A stretch of DNA of 64,000 bases from Hymenobacter sp. BT559 (GCF_016427535.1 NZ_JAELXV010000002.1:868001-932000); one strand, 5' to 3'; counted from the first letter of the stretch, positions 15,875-25,378 are shown. Translations and numbers: made by a program. Notes: a model not told the origin generated them from the sequence alone.

Positions 15875-17062
15875 CTATTTTTTGGCGAGGCACTGTTCGT
15901 ACAGGCCTAGGTACTGGTCGGCCACGGTAGCAAGCGGGAACCGCTCGGCCACGATGGCCACCGCTCGCGCCGAGAGCTTTGCATAAAGTGCCGGGTCGGA
16001 CAGCAGGCGGTTAACGGCGTCCGCAATGGCGGCCACGCTTGTAACATCAACGAGCAGACCACCATCGGCCACTACCCACGGCACGGCGCCGCTCGCCTGG
16101 CCTGCCACCACGGGCACCCCGTAGGCCATGGCCTCTACGAGCACCATGCCAAACGATTCTTCAAGCGAGGTATGCAGTACCAGAGTGCTGGCGGCTATCT
16201 TCTTCAGCACTTCGTCGTGGGGCGTGGGACCTAGGAAGACTACATTCTTAATAGCGTGCTCCTGGCAAAAGGCGGCTGCGTCCTCGTCAGGTACAAAGGC
16301 TGTACCCATGGCCCACAGCACCGCGGCCGGGTGCTGCTGCTGCACGGCTTTGAAAGCCAAGAGCGCGTTTTTGCTGTTTTTGCGGTCGTCCCAGCCATTC
16401 ACTACTACGCTGATAACGGGCTGGCTCAGCGGTGCTTTTACCAGGCTGGCGCGTTCTGGAATCACGACCGGGTTAGCTATTACGGCTACTTTGGCCTTAG
16501 TCCAGGGCTGCACTGAGTCGGCCATGTAGGGCGACACCGCCGTGAACCAGTGGCCCTTGCGGAACACGTAACGGGCCATAAGCAAGTGAAACAGCCTATT
16601 AAGCGTGCGCACGTATCGGTAGATAACCAGCGCGTTATCGTGCACCGTCACGATGGTTTGCGGGTCGTAGGCCAGACCCGCCAGGGCAAACTCGTAGGTC
16701 CAGTGGGCGTGCACCACCTCGGGGCGGTAGTGCTGGAGTTGGGCCAGCATGCGGCGGCGCTCGTACCAGAAAAAGTCGGCGGTGCGACCTAGGCGCCGGC
16801 CATTAGGCCGGAAGGTGCGGCTGCGGGCGGGCACCACCACGTAGGTTAGCTGCGGGCTTTCGTGCACGAAGGGCGGGTCGTCGTCGCCCATCTTATCATC
16901 GAGAGTGATGGCCACTACGCGGTGCCCGCGGCGCAGATACTCCTTTATAAGGTTGCTAATTAGTGGTGCGCCTTCGCGCCCTTTTGGGTAGGGGCCAGCG
17001 TGTCGCTCGGCCAGGGGTAGCAAATCATTCGTGGCAATGGGGGCTACGACTCCAATATACAT
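15875..17062 (-). CDS. GT4 family glycosyltransferase, last gene of the operon
   Basis: A 395-residue GT-B glycosyltransferase that transfers a sugar from a nucleotide donor to the growing lipid-linked oligosaccharide on the cytoplasmic side. The N-terminal acceptor domain begins MYIGVVAPIA; HAHWTYE at about 120 is a common acceptor-site motif. The C-terminal domain shows the EX7E motif in LEESFGMVLVEAM (about 310), followed by a GVPVVAG-type loop. Its start is 13 bases downstream of the beta-helix lipoprotein stop and it is the last minus-strand gene before the strong hairpin at 15760-15839. Donor and linkage are unknown. Confidence 0.92.
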   Translation of the reverse strand: MYIGVVAPIATNDLLPLAERHAGPYPKGREGAPLISNLIKEYLRRGHRVVAITLDDKMGDDDPPFVHESPQLTYVVVPARSRTFRPNGRRLGRTADFFWYERRRMLAQLQHYRPEVVHAHWTYEFALAGLAYDPQTIVTVHDNALVIYRYVRTLNRLFHLLMARYVFRKGHWFTAVSPYMADSVQPWTKAKVAVIANPVVIPERASLVKAPLSQPVISVVVNGWDDRKNSKNALLAFKAVQQQHPAAVLWAMGTAFVPDEDAAAFCQEHAIKNVVFLGPTPHDEVLKKIAASTLVLHTSLEESFGMVLVEAMAYGVPVVAGQASGAVPWVVADGGLLVDVTSVAAIADAVNRLLSDPALYAKLSARAVAIVAERFPLATVADQYLGLYEQCLAKK

Positions 17063-17075
17063 GCGTGCTACTTAC

Positions 17076-18275
17076 TTACGGCCGGGCCGGTTTGTTGAGG
17101 GGCAAAGGTCCAACGACGAGGCCCTTTTGTTTTAGTTTTTGTTGCCAGCTCCGCCATTCTCGCGCTTCGGTGGCGGGAGTGATGGGGTCTAGCAGGTGCA
17201 CTGTGCCAGTGCACGGTGCACAGGCGCCTTCGCTTAGGTCCTGGCGGTCGGGGCCGGGTGCGTGGCCGCCCCAGTGTACATAGCCTACCGTATTCCCTTC
17301 TACCCGGTGGTTGAAAAATACGCTTGGTGGCTGGTGATAGAAGTTGAACACCCCTAGGGCAGCGTGGCCTGCCCGAAAGCGCTGCCCGCCTGGTAGGGCA
17401 CCGCTTGTCACGGCCCGATTGTGGTGGTAGTAGATGTCGTGGCCAGCAGCGATGTTCATGGCGGCGTTGCCGGTTGCCACAAACTGGTTGTGGTCGGCTT
17501 CGATGAAAGCGGCAGCTTCCTCGGCCGTCTTCGCATCGCCATCCGAGGTTAGCCCAGTACCCGTAAACTTGTCGGCCGTAGCCGGAAAGGGGTAGGCACC
17601 TTGCACAAAATTATCGTGTACGTGCAGCGGGCTTTGAGCAGTGCCCGACGAGTTGTATAGGTTAATGTTATCCTCCACCAAGCTCTGGCCGGGCTCGTTT
17701 ACCACTTCATTGAACGCAATATCTACCCTAGGGAGATGCTGCACCGTATTCAAAATTAAAAAGCTGGAGTGTGTGCTGCCTTGGCCGTCGCGCCAGCGCC
17801 CGTCTACGTTGCGCACCCGGTTGTAGCACACCGATAGGGTGGGGCCAGGCTGGCCCGCGCCGCTCCAGCGATTCACCACGATACCGCTGGTCTGGGTAAA
17901 CTCATTGTGCTCGACCACAAGGCGGCTGGGGCGATATACGTCGAGAAAGCGGCCGGGAGCCTGCTGGTCGGCAGTGGGGGCGAGGCCCTGGCCGCGGCAG
18001 TTGCGCACGGTCAGGTCGGCTCCTTCGCCGGCTTCGATGAGGTTGCCCGGCCCGGTGAGTGTGCAGCCCGCCAGCACCACAGGCTCGGTAGTGGCTACGC
18101 GCACGCAAGCCATACCGGAGGAGGTGCTGCGGTAGGTGCCCGTGTACGTGCCGCCGTGCGTGATGACGAGCGCCGCGGCTCCTCCTAGGTGGTGGTGCGT
18201 GCAGGCCGCCAGCCCATGGGCCGCGCTGGCCCACGCTAGCCACAGCCAGCTCGTAATGCGCGTGGTGGCCTTCAT
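17076..18275 (-). CDS. beta-helix lipoprotein, paralogue of the T9SS protein
   Basis: A 399-residue exported protein made almost only of the right-handed beta-helix seen in the 1083-residue protein nearby, with long stretches the same or similar (HGGTYTGTYRS, SGIVVNRWSG, VEDNINLYNSSGTAQS, NAAMNIAAGHDIYYH). A lipobox LAAC after the signal segment suggests lipid anchoring instead of T9SS export; no CBM or sorting domain follows. The start is the ATG whose A is at 18275; an in-frame TTG just before it is less likely. It is embedded in the glycosyltransferase operon (3 bases after the upstream stop), so a role on the polysaccharide being made, such as an epimerase, lyase or binding protein, is likely but unproven. 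Confidence 0.85.
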   Translation of the reverse strand: MKATTRITSWLWLAWASAAHGLAACTHHHLGGAAALVITHGGTYTGTYRSTSSGMACVRVATTEPVVLAGCTLTGPGNLIEAGEGADLTVRNCRGQGLAPTADQQAPGRFLDVYRPSRLVVEHNEFTQTSGIVVNRWSGAGQPGPTLSVCYNRVRNVDGRWRDGQGSTHSSFLILNTVQHLPRVDIAFNEVVNEPGQSLVEDNINLYNSSGTAQSPLHVHDNFVQGAYPFPATADKFTGTGLTSDGDAKTAEEAAAFIEADHNQFVATGNAAMNIAAGHDIYYHHNRAVTSGALPGGQRFRAGHAALGVFNFYHQPPSVFFNHRVEGNTVGYVHWGGHAPGPDRQDLSEGACAPCTGTVHLLDPITPATEAREWRSWQQKLKQKGLVVGPLPLNKPARP

Positions 18276-18278
18276 CAA

Positions 18279-19118
18279 TTAGTGCAGGAAGTAGCCCACC
18301 AGCCGCCGGGCGTAGCCGTTTAGCAGAAAATAGGGTAGGTAGGGCTTAGGACAATTCTTAAGGGCAAAATGGGTGAAGTTCATCATATTGCCGCCGCCCC
18401 GAATGCTGAACAGGTGCTGGAAGTAACCCTTCAGGCTGCGCTGCTTGCGCGTTAGGGTTTGGCCGCTTTCCTCGGGGTAGGTGCTCAGCTTGGCGTCGTA
18501 GTTGCAATACACCGGGAAGCCGGCGCGGCGGGCTACGCTGGTGTAGTCGAAGTCGGCGAGGTAGTGCGGCAGCCGCTTCTCGTCAAACAAACCAATTTTA
18601 TCAGTAACAGCCTTTGGGATGAGCAGGCCGCGGCCCGGCAGGTACGTCACTGGGTGCAGGCCAGTGCGCTTGGTAGCCGGCAGTTCCTTTAGTAGGTTGT
18701 AGGTGGTATTAGTCCGAAAATCCAGCCGCTCGCCGCCGTAAATGGTTTCGCCGGTATTAGCGTCAAACTCCAGGGCACCGAGCACGGCGCGGGGATGCTG
18801 GTCGGCGGCGGTGAGCATTTGGGCCACAAAATCGGGCGCAGCCACTACATCGTTGTTTAAGGTCATCACGCGGTCGGCACCTAGGGCCAGCGCCAGCCGG
18901 ATGCCCGCGTTCACGCCGGCCGTCCAGAAGAGGTTGCCGTCGCCGGTTACCACTTCTACCTCGGGGTAGTCGCGAGCCAGCGCCGCAGCCGTCTCATCGG
19001 TCGAGCCATCGTCTACCACCACCGTGCGGAAGTCTTGGGTGGTTTGGCGGCGCAGCGACTCTAAGCATTCGCGGGTATAATGCCAGCGGTTAAAGACAGG
19101 AATAACAATGTAAAGCAT
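18279..19118 (-). CDS. GT2 family glycosyltransferase
   Basis: A 279-residue GT-A enzyme, inverting family 2. Motifs: IVIPVFNRW at the N-terminus, VVDDGSTDE (about 33-41) for nucleotide binding, and LNNDVV (about 88) in the place of the metal-binding DXD. LADFDYTSVARR (about 187) matches the usual acceptor-site ED region. The ATG at 19118 (MLYIVIPVF) is the likely start; an in-frame TTG 21 bases upstream would add a non-conserved tail. It lies 32 bases downstream of the GT4 at 19151-20443. Rhamnosyl- and related transferases share this pattern, but the substrate is not determined. Confidence 0.9.
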   Translation of the reverse strand: MLYIVIPVFNRWHYTRECLESLRRQTTQDFRTVVVDDGSTDETAAALARDYPEVEVVTGDGNLFWTAGVNAGIRLALALGADRVMTLNNDVVAAPDFVAQMLTAADQHPRAVLGALEFDANTGETIYGGERLDFRTNTTYNLLKELPATKRTGLHPVTYLPGRGLLIPKAVTDKIGLFDEKRLPHYLADFDYTSVARRAGFPVYCNYDAKLSTYPEESGQTLTRKQRSLKGYFQHLFSIRGGGNMMNFTHFALKNCPKPYLPYFLLNGYARRLVGYFLH

Positions 19119-19150
19119 AGTGTAAGCGAAAGAGAGCAATAAGAGCGAGG

Positions 19151-20443
19151 CTAAACGGAGGCCGCCGCCACGGCCACGGGCTTGGGCTGAGGAGCCAGGC
19201 CGGCCAGCTCGGGGGCCAGCTCAGCTGCTTGCTGATAGAGGCCAGTCACCAGCTTTTTGCGCGTGTAGCTAGCGGCAAAGTCGATGCCGGCGCGGCCCAT
19301 CTGCTCAAGCTCGGCGGGGTGGTCGTAGAGGTACTCTACGGCGCGCGCCAGGGCGGCAGTGGTGGCCTCAGCCGACTGCACCGGTACTTTGATGCCGGCC
19401 GTGTCCGGAATAAAGTCGGCGGCGCCGTGGTGGTCGAGGGTCAGGATGGGCAGCCCTAGGGCCATAGATTCTAGGTACTGGTTAGCATAAGTATCGCGCA
19501 GGCTGCACAACATAAACAAATCGTGGCTGAGGTATGCTACGCGCGTAGTCTCATACGGTACGCTGCCGTGCCAGGTCACATGCCCTTGCAAGCCAGCCTC
19601 GGCAATCCAGCCGGGTACCAAGTCCCCCACCGGCCCGTCGCCCATAATATCGAGATGGAACTTGACACGTTTGTCAACTTGCCCTAGGGCCGCCAGCGTG
19701 AGGTGTAGCCCCTTGCGCGGGTAAATGCGGGCCAGCCACAAGATGCGCAGCTCGCGGCCCGCCAGCGCGGGGCGGGGCTGGTAGGTCGTGGCGCGGAAGC
19801 TTTCGGGTAGGGCCGCGCTCATTGTCAGGGCCACTTTGCGGGCACCTAGGCGACGGGCTAAAGCCGCGGTGTCGCTATTGGCTGCCATTACCAGCGCCGC
19901 GTGGCGCATAGACTGCCGCACGTTGGGGTCGAAGGCCGTGAGCAGGCTGCTAATAACGTTGCGAACCGTTTCGGTCTTAAACCACTCGGGCAAATACTTG
20001 CGAAGCGACCTAGGAGCTACCATCCCGCCACCCAGCGGACCTAGAAGCAAAGGCTTCTTGAGGCGCCACAGCCACGACGCCATTTGCAGGCTGTTGTACG
20101 TGACGTGGTGCACGGCCCCAAAATCTTCCTGCGCATCGAGCTGGCACGCGGCGCGCCACGCCCGGTACTGCCACACGATGTAGTGCAGATATACGCCAAT
20201 CTGCCAGCGATAAGCAAAATCTGCAAACTTGGGCGCAGCCACGTACACCGGGTGAATGCGCTGGGCCACCGGGTCAGCGGCGCGGTCGGCTAGTAGCTTG
20301 GTAAGGTCGGCCCGGCCGCGTGGGGTGGTCAGGCACCACACCTCGTGGCCCAGCGCCGCCGACTCCCAAAGCCAGTTAAAGCCATTGCCCTCTTCACTGC
20401 CGTGGTTTGGGTTGCAGGCATACGCAGAAAGGAGCAGCTTCAT
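19151..20443 (-). CDS. GT4 family glycosyltransferase (tandem paralogue 1)
   Basis: A 430-residue GT-B enzyme, clearly paralogous to its neighbour at 20440-21723 (shared LVSAYACNP-like start, WQIGVYLHYIVWQ, LGPLGGG, FDPNVRQS, LTLDHHGA). The retaining-GT motif EX7E appears as DX7E here (RDTYANQYLE), a first-Glu to Asp change shared by both paralogues. A Pro/Ala-rich tail ends the protein. The ATG overlaps the upstream stop in an ATGA arrangement, so translation is coupled. It probably adds one sugar of the repeat unit; donor unknown. Confidence 0.9.
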   Translation of the reverse strand: MKLLLSAYACNPNHGSEEGNGFNWLWESAALGHEVWCLTTPRGRADLTKLLADRAADPVAQRIHPVYVAAPKFADFAYRWQIGVYLHYIVWQYRAWRAACQLDAQEDFGAVHHVTYNSLQMASWLWRLKKPLLLGPLGGGMVAPRSLRKYLPEWFKTETVRNVISSLLTAFDPNVRQSMRHAALVMAANSDTAALARRLGARKVALTMSAALPESFRATTYQPRPALAGRELRILWLARIYPRKGLHLTLAALGQVDKRVKFHLDIMGDGPVGDLVPGWIAEAGLQGHVTWHGSVPYETTRVAYLSHDLFMLCSLRDTYANQYLESMALGLPILTLDHHGAADFIPDTAGIKVPVQSAEATTAALARAVEYLYDHPAELEQMGRAGIDFAASYTRKKLVTGLYQQAAELAPELAGLAPQPKPVAVAAASV

Positions 20444-21723
20444 AAATGTGAGTAAATAGCCTGCCGGGCGGCTACACCCGGCTGACTAAGCGCCGCGGTA
20501 GGCGATAGGTCAGTTAGCAATTGCTGAAGGCGTAGACTACGTAAATACCAGGTTTGGGTACAGGCATACGCGTAGCCGACGCGGCCCATGGCTACGCGCT
20601 GCGCCGGGTTGTCGTAGCAATCCTCTACTGCGCGGGCCAGTGCAGCTACCGTTTCGGTGGGCGTGGTTACGGGCGCTTTGAGGGCGGCCGCGGCCGGAAT
20701 AAAGTCGCGCGCACCCTGGTGGTCGAGGGTGATGATGGGTAGGCCAGCGCCCATCGCTTCCAGCAGCTGCATAGCAAACGAGTCGCGCAGGCTAGCAAAC
20801 ATGAATACGTCGTGGGTGAGGTACATCTCGCGCACCTCCAGCCAGGGCAACGTGCCGGTCCACGTCACGCGCCCCTCCAGGCCGTGCTGCCGAATGAGGT
20901 CGGGCAGCTGCGGCCCTAGGTACCCATCACCCACAATAGTGAGGTGAAACGGGACCCGCGGGTTTACCTGCCCTAGGGCCTCGAGCACCAGTGGCAGGGC
21001 CTTACGCGTCACGAGCCGGCCCAGCCACAAGATGCGTAGCACTTCGCCCTCGGGACGCACCGGAAACTGCTCAGGTAGAAAATTATCGGGTAAGCCAGAG
21101 TCTACAAACATCTGCACGCGCTGCCCGCCTAGCTCTTTTACTTTAGCGGCAGTTTCGGTATTTGTGGCGAGTACAAGTGTAGCATGCTGTAAGGATTGGC
21201 GGACGTTGGGGTCGAAGGTGGTAAGCAGCCAGGCAATGGCATTGCGCAAGGTTTCGGTTTTGAACCAGTCGGGCACGTAGTTTTTGAAGGCAGCGGGCGC
21301 GTGCTGCCCGCCACCCAGCGGGCCAATAACCATAGGCCGGCCCAGCCGCCACAGCCACGACGCCATTTGGAGGCTACCGTAGGAGGCGTGGTGCACTAGG
21401 GCAAACTGCACCTGCTTGGTGAGGCGCCGTGCCACGCGCCACGCCAGAAATTGCCACACGATATAGTGTAGATAAACACCAAACTGCCAGCGATATAAGA
21501 AGTCGATAACCTTGGGCACCTGCACGTAGTGCATGTGCATGCGGGCTTGCTCGTCGGGCCCTAGGTGGTCCACATAGGCATCGAGCGCGGGGCGGCCAGC
21601 GGGCGTGGTGAGGCACCATACCGCATGGCCCGTATGATGCCACTCGTGCATCCAGTTAAAGCCAATGCCTTCCTCGCCCCCGCGGGCGGGGTTGCAAGCG
21701 TAAGCCGAAACCAAAACGTTCAT
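20440..21723 (-). CDS. GT4 family glycosyltransferase (tandem paralogue 2)
   Basis: A 427-residue GT-B glycosyltransferase starting MNVLVSAYACNP. It shares length and most motifs with the next gene and likely arose by tandem duplication followed by divergence to a different linkage. The EX7E position reads RDSFAMQLLE (Asp first). It overlaps both neighbours by four bases (ATGA at 21720-21723 and 20440-20443), showing tight coupling within the operon. Confidence 0.9.
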   Translation of the reverse strand: MNVLVSAYACNPARGGEEGIGFNWMHEWHHTGHAVWCLTTPAGRPALDAYVDHLGPDEQARMHMHYVQVPKVIDFLYRWQFGVYLHYIVWQFLAWRVARRLTKQVQFALVHHASYGSLQMASWLWRLGRPMVIGPLGGGQHAPAAFKNYVPDWFKTETLRNAIAWLLTTFDPNVRQSLQHATLVLATNTETAAKVKELGGQRVQMFVDSGLPDNFLPEQFPVRPEGEVLRILWLGRLVTRKALPLVLEALGQVNPRVPFHLTIVGDGYLGPQLPDLIRQHGLEGRVTWTGTLPWLEVREMYLTHDVFMFASLRDSFAMQLLEAMGAGLPIITLDHQGARDFIPAAAALKAPVTTPTETVAALARAVEDCYDNPAQRVAMGRVGYAYACTQTWYLRSLRLQQLLTDLSPTAALSQPGVAARQAIYSHL

Positions 21724-22739
21724 GATACTGTGGTAGCTAGTTTGGAAGCAGGCTGTTTAGGGCTCTGCAAACCCGAAGCTACGGGCTTCTGCCCGGCAAA
21801 CAAGCGCCGCAAGATGGTAGAAATGCGGCTCATCAAAAACTCGTTAAAACGGCGGTTGTCGCGTTTACGGTCCTGGGCTACTGCAACCGGGTGGCGCAGC
21901 GGGAAAACTAGGTCGCGGGCGGGCACAGCGCTCATCACGTCGTTGCCGTCGTGGGTGTGCGTCGAGCCGTTGCCAAACCCGATGTTACCCACCAAGTTCA
22001 CGGCTGGCACAATGTAGAGACCTTGGTGCCGGGCAATGGTGTACTCCCACTGGTAGTCCCACACATCGGGCGGCTGTGGCAGGGCCAGCACGCCGGCCAT
22101 CTTGCCCATGCGGTAGCGCTTTTCGAACGGGCCCGTGAAGGTGCTATCTAGTTCGCCCGCTGCTCTTACACGTTCAAAATCAGTGAGGTGATAGTCGTAG
22201 AGCTGCCAGGCGCGGCGCCAGGTAGCCCAGCCCCAACTGTTGCGCTGCGTCGAGAAGTGATACGACGGGTCATTGGGCCCTAGGGGCTTGCTGGCCTCCG
22301 AACCGAAGTTGTTGCCGCCGATGTGCATCACACGGGCATCGTCGCGGTAGCGGGCCAGCAACTCGGCGCAAAACCGGAAAAAGCTCGGCGATGGCACACA
22401 GTCATCCTCCAGGATAATGCCTTCGGGCTCGTGCTCAAAAAACCAGTTCATGGCCGTGACCGGGGCCAGCCCGCAGTTCAGGTTTTGTTCCTGAAACAGC
22501 GTGAATACCTGGCACGGCCAGTCGACTTCCTGCACCACGGCGCGGGTTTCGGCGCAGCGCACGGCATCGGTGGGGTGGCCGGCGCGGGGGCCGTCGGCCG
22601 CCACGTAGAGCCGGGTGGGCCGGGCTTGCCGAATGGTTTCGAACACGCGCCGGGTAGTATCGGGGCGGCTGAAAATCAGCAGTAAAACTGGGGTTGTTAA
22701 CGCTTCAGCAGAAGAAAGATGGGGAGCAGCTTGGGCCAT
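21720..22739 (-). CDS. GT-A fold glycosyltransferase-like protein
   Basis: A 339-residue nucleotide-diphospho-sugar transferase. LLIFSRPDTTRRVFETI begins the fold at about residue 19, YVAADGPR follows at about 45, and the metal-binding EDD is in ILEDDCVPSPSFF (about 110). SWGWATWRRAW at about 168 is a characteristic acceptor-site segment of this group, often annotated as glycosyltransferase or hemolytic-protein-like. The C-terminal tail is basic and Ser/Pro-rich. The stop overlaps the start of the next gene by four bases. A 69-base gap separates it from the polymerase gene upstream. Confidence 0.82.
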   Translation of the reverse strand: MAQAAPHLSSAEALTTPVLLLIFSRPDTTRRVFETIRQARPTRLYVAADGPRAGHPTDAVRCAETRAVVQEVDWPCQVFTLFQEQNLNCGLAPVTAMNWFFEHEPEGIILEDDCVPSPSFFRFCAELLARYRDDARVMHIGGNNFGSEASKPLGPNDPSYHFSTQRNSWGWATWRRAWQLYDYHLTDFERVRAAGELDSTFTGPFEKRYRMGKMAGVLALPQPPDVWDYQWEYTIARHQGLYIVPAVNLVGNIGFGNGSTHTHDGNDVMSAVPARDLVFPLRHPVAVAQDRKRDNRRFNEFLMSRISTILRRLFAGQKPVASGLQSPKQPASKLATTVS

Positions 22740-22808
22740 AAGTAGCTTGGCTTAGTAAGAACAGAATAGAGGGACCTAGGGATAGTAGCAGCACGGCGGC
22801 CGCACGAC

Positions 22809-24098
22809 TTACGAAGCCACCAGTTCGGCCGGTTCAGAGGCCCACTTCGGCGTTTCGTAAACGGGTAGCGACTGGGCCTGAGGCTCGGGCTCGGCCACGG
22901 CGGCTAGCAGCAGCCCCAGCAGCCCAAAGTGGTAGGTTGACCAATCGTAGGAGGCGCCAAACACCAGCAAGCACCCGAAATACGAAATAAGCAGGGCCGT
23001 ATCGGCACGCATGGGCCCGCGCTGCAGCAGCCGCTGCGCCACCCGAATGAGGGGCACCAGCACCACCATCAGAATGCCCATAATGCCGAAATAATACGCA
23101 CGGTCGAGGTAAAAGTTGTGGAAGTGGTGGCCCGTGCGGTCGGCCCACATGGGCTGGTCGCTGCTTGGGTCGTAGAACTGCATCGGCACCTCAAAGCCTT
23201 CAAGTCGCCAGCCCGCTACGGGGCGCTTTTCTACCAGCGGCATGTACGATTCTATCTGCTTCAGGCGCCAGCTGCCAGTGCCTTGTTTGTCGGCGTTGGC
23301 CATGTCCTCCACGTTCTTCTGCATGCGGGTTACCACCTCGGGGTTGTTGAGCACGACCATTGTCACGCCCAGCGAACCCAAGATGGCGGGCAGGCCCACT
23401 AGCATCACCACTTTGGTAAAGGAGAACTTGGCGCCCGGCGTGCGCAGCAGCAGCAGTAAATCGAGCGGCACAGCAATGGCCGTGGCAATCCATACCGAGC
23501 GGTGCTGCAGGAAAATGATGAGCGGTAGGCACACCAAGAAGCTCAATAGCAGCAGGATGTTGCCGTGGGTGAGATAGCGGTTGAGGCAGTACAGCGCCAC
23601 TGGCACAAACAAATAGGCCGCCGCCGAGCCAAAGCCGCGCTCATTCTCGGCAAAAGCTGACAAGCTCAGCGAGTCGCGGTGAAAGACCAGCAGGTTGGCC
23701 AGCAGTACAAACACCAGCGCCCCGATGAGCTGGCTCATCGAAGGCAGCCCAAAGCGCCGGTAAAAGGCGTAGATGCCAAACATGATGAGCAGCACAAACA
23801 GCTTGCTAAATACGTGCGGATACGCCATCCAAGAGCCCTGGTCGGCGTACGATTCCAGCATCAGCCCCCCAATGCACGCCAGCACCACGTACATCCACTT
23901 GCGAATCAGAGGCTCCATATAGCGCCCGTAGAGCACGATGGACGCCACCGACAGCGCAAACAGCAAGTAAGTGTAAAGCTTGACACCCTCCGGCTCCTGG
24001 TCGACCTGCGGGCCATATATAAATTCCCAAAACGCCGCATTGGTGGCCAGCACGGCCAGCAAGGGCAGAATCAGGATAAAGCGCAAGTTAATTTTCAT
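22809..24098 (-). CDS. O-antigen ligase/polymerase family membrane protein (Wzy-like)
   Basis: A 429-residue integral membrane protein with about ten to twelve hydrophobic segments and one large outer loop (about residues 255-330) that includes the motif HHFHNFYLDRAYYFG, typical of the Wzy/WaaL family. In this locus, with a flippase and Wzc present, polymerisation of lipid-linked repeat units in the periplasm is the expected job. A ligase role cannot be excluded from sequence. The C-terminal 30 residues are hydrophilic and Pro/Glu-rich. Confidence 0.85.
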   Translation of the reverse strand: MKINLRFILILPLLAVLATNAAFWEFIYGPQVDQEPEGVKLYTYLLFALSVASIVLYGRYMEPLIRKWMYVVLACIGGLMLESYADQGSWMAYPHVFSKLFVLLIMFGIYAFYRRFGLPSMSQLIGALVFVLLANLLVFHRDSLSLSAFAENERGFGSAAAYLFVPVALYCLNRYLTHGNILLLLSFLVCLPLIIFLQHRSVWIATAIAVPLDLLLLLRTPGAKFSFTKVVMLVGLPAILGSLGVTMVVLNNPEVVTRMQKNVEDMANADKQGTGSWRLKQIESYMPLVEKRPVAGWRLEGFEVPMQFYDPSSDQPMWADRTGHHFHNFYLDRAYYFGIMGILMVVLVPLIRVAQRLLQRGPMRADTALLISYFGCLLVFGASYDWSTYHFGLLGLLLAAVAEPEPQAQSLPVYETPKWASEPAELVAS

Positions 24099-24163
24099 GC
24101 GATATCATGCTAACTAAGTACTAACTAGCGGAAAAGAAATAGGTAGGGCGAGGTAGAGTAGCG

Positions 24164-25378
24164 CTAGGCATGCGCCACTAGGGGCTGCGGCTGCGGCGGA
24201 TTAAGCGGGGCTAGCCCCGCCGCCTCGCGGTAAAAGGCTAACGTATTGCGCACCATTGCGGCCACGTCGAAGCGAGTACGCGCGTAGGCATACTGGCGCT
24301 GCTGTAGGTCGCGCAGTGCGGCTGGGTTGTCGAGCAGCGTGGCTAGCTGGGCGGCCAGCGCGGCCGGTGCCGTGCCCTGAGGCACCGAGGCCTCGGGCGT
24401 AGCCGCTAGCAGCTCGGGGCTACCCCCGGCAGCCAGGGCTATGGTAGGGCAGCCGGCCGCCATGGCCTCAATCACAGCATAGGGGCAGTTTTCGCGAGCG
24501 GCGGTGTGCACGTACACATCGGCGCCGTGCAGTAGCGCGGCTACCTGGGTTTGGTAGCCGAGCAGCACCACGTTGTCGCCTAGGTCCTGCTCCGCGATGA
24601 GTTTGCGCAGCAAGGCTTCGTCCTCGCCTTTGCCCACTAGCACCGTTACGCAGCCAGGGTGCAGGTGCCGCAGCTCGGCCGCCACGGCCACTAGGTAGCG
24701 CTGGTTTTTGCGAGGTTCGAGCTGGCCGATATTCAGAATAATGGGCCGGCCCGGAAACATAGCCCGTAGGTCGGGCGCAGTGCTCTGACTAGACCTAGGT
24801 GCGGGCGCGAAAGCTGCCATGTCCACCCCATTGTGCGCCACGGCCGTGCGCGCCCCAGCGGGCAAGAAGGGCAGCGTAAGCTGCAGTGCGTATTCCGAGA
24901 TACCTAGGAAAAACTTTGTGCGGCGTAGCAGAAAATTATACCAGCTTACCTCGAAGCGGGCGGCCCAACTGGTAGGGGAGAAGCTAAGCTGCTTCACCAC
25001 TTCCTCGCCGGGGTGGTCGTTGTAGTGGCCGGTTACTACTACCGGCACCCGGTTGCCGAGGGCCAGGCGAGCGGCCCAGCCACTGCTCACATCCTGCGCG
25101 TTTACCACATCGTAGGGCTGGTTGCGGTCGATGGCGCAGAAGATTTCGGCCACGTTGCCAAGCTCGATGCCCACGCGCGCACCTAGGCGGCCGGGCAGCA
25201 GCCCCAGCCCCCGCCGCACCACCCCAATCGAGCGCCGCACCCACGGGCGTAGGCTGTCCTGGGTCACCACCGTTACCTGGTGGCCCTGGGCGCGCAGCAG
25301 GGCCGCCAGCCGCTCGTAGTGCACCCGCACCCCCGAGGCGGCGCCCGGCACCTGCAACGAAGTCAGCAAAATGTTCAT
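24164..25378 (-). CDS. GT4 family glycosyltransferase
   Basis: A 404-residue GT-B enzyme. The start is the ATG at 25378 (MNILLTSLQVPG), giving a 4-base ATGA overlap with the flippase gene; the longer open frame would run deep into that gene and is Arg/Pro-rich. Features: SGVRVHYERLAALL near the N-terminus, NIGQLEPRKNQRYLV (about 232) marking the donor domain, and EX7E in RENCPYAVIEAM (about 318). Probably adds a sugar of the repeat unit; specificity unknown. Confidence 0.91.
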   Translation of the reverse strand: MNILLTSLQVPGAASGVRVHYERLAALLRAQGHQVTVVTQDSLRPWVRRSIGVVRRGLGLLPGRLGARVGIELGNVAEIFCAIDRNQPYDVVNAQDVSSGWAARLALGNRVPVVVTGHYNDHPGEEVVKQLSFSPTSWAARFEVSWYNFLLRRTKFFLGISEYALQLTLPFLPAGARTAVAHNGVDMAAFAPAPRSSQSTAPDLRAMFPGRPIILNIGQLEPRKNQRYLVAVAAELRHLHPGCVTVLVGKGEDEALLRKLIAEQDLGDNVVLLGYQTQVAALLHGADVYVHTAARENCPYAVIEAMAAGCPTIALAAGGSPELLAATPEASVPQGTAPAALAAQLATLLDNPAALRDLQQRQYAYARTRFDVAAMVRNTLAFYREAAGLAPLNPPQPQPLVAHA

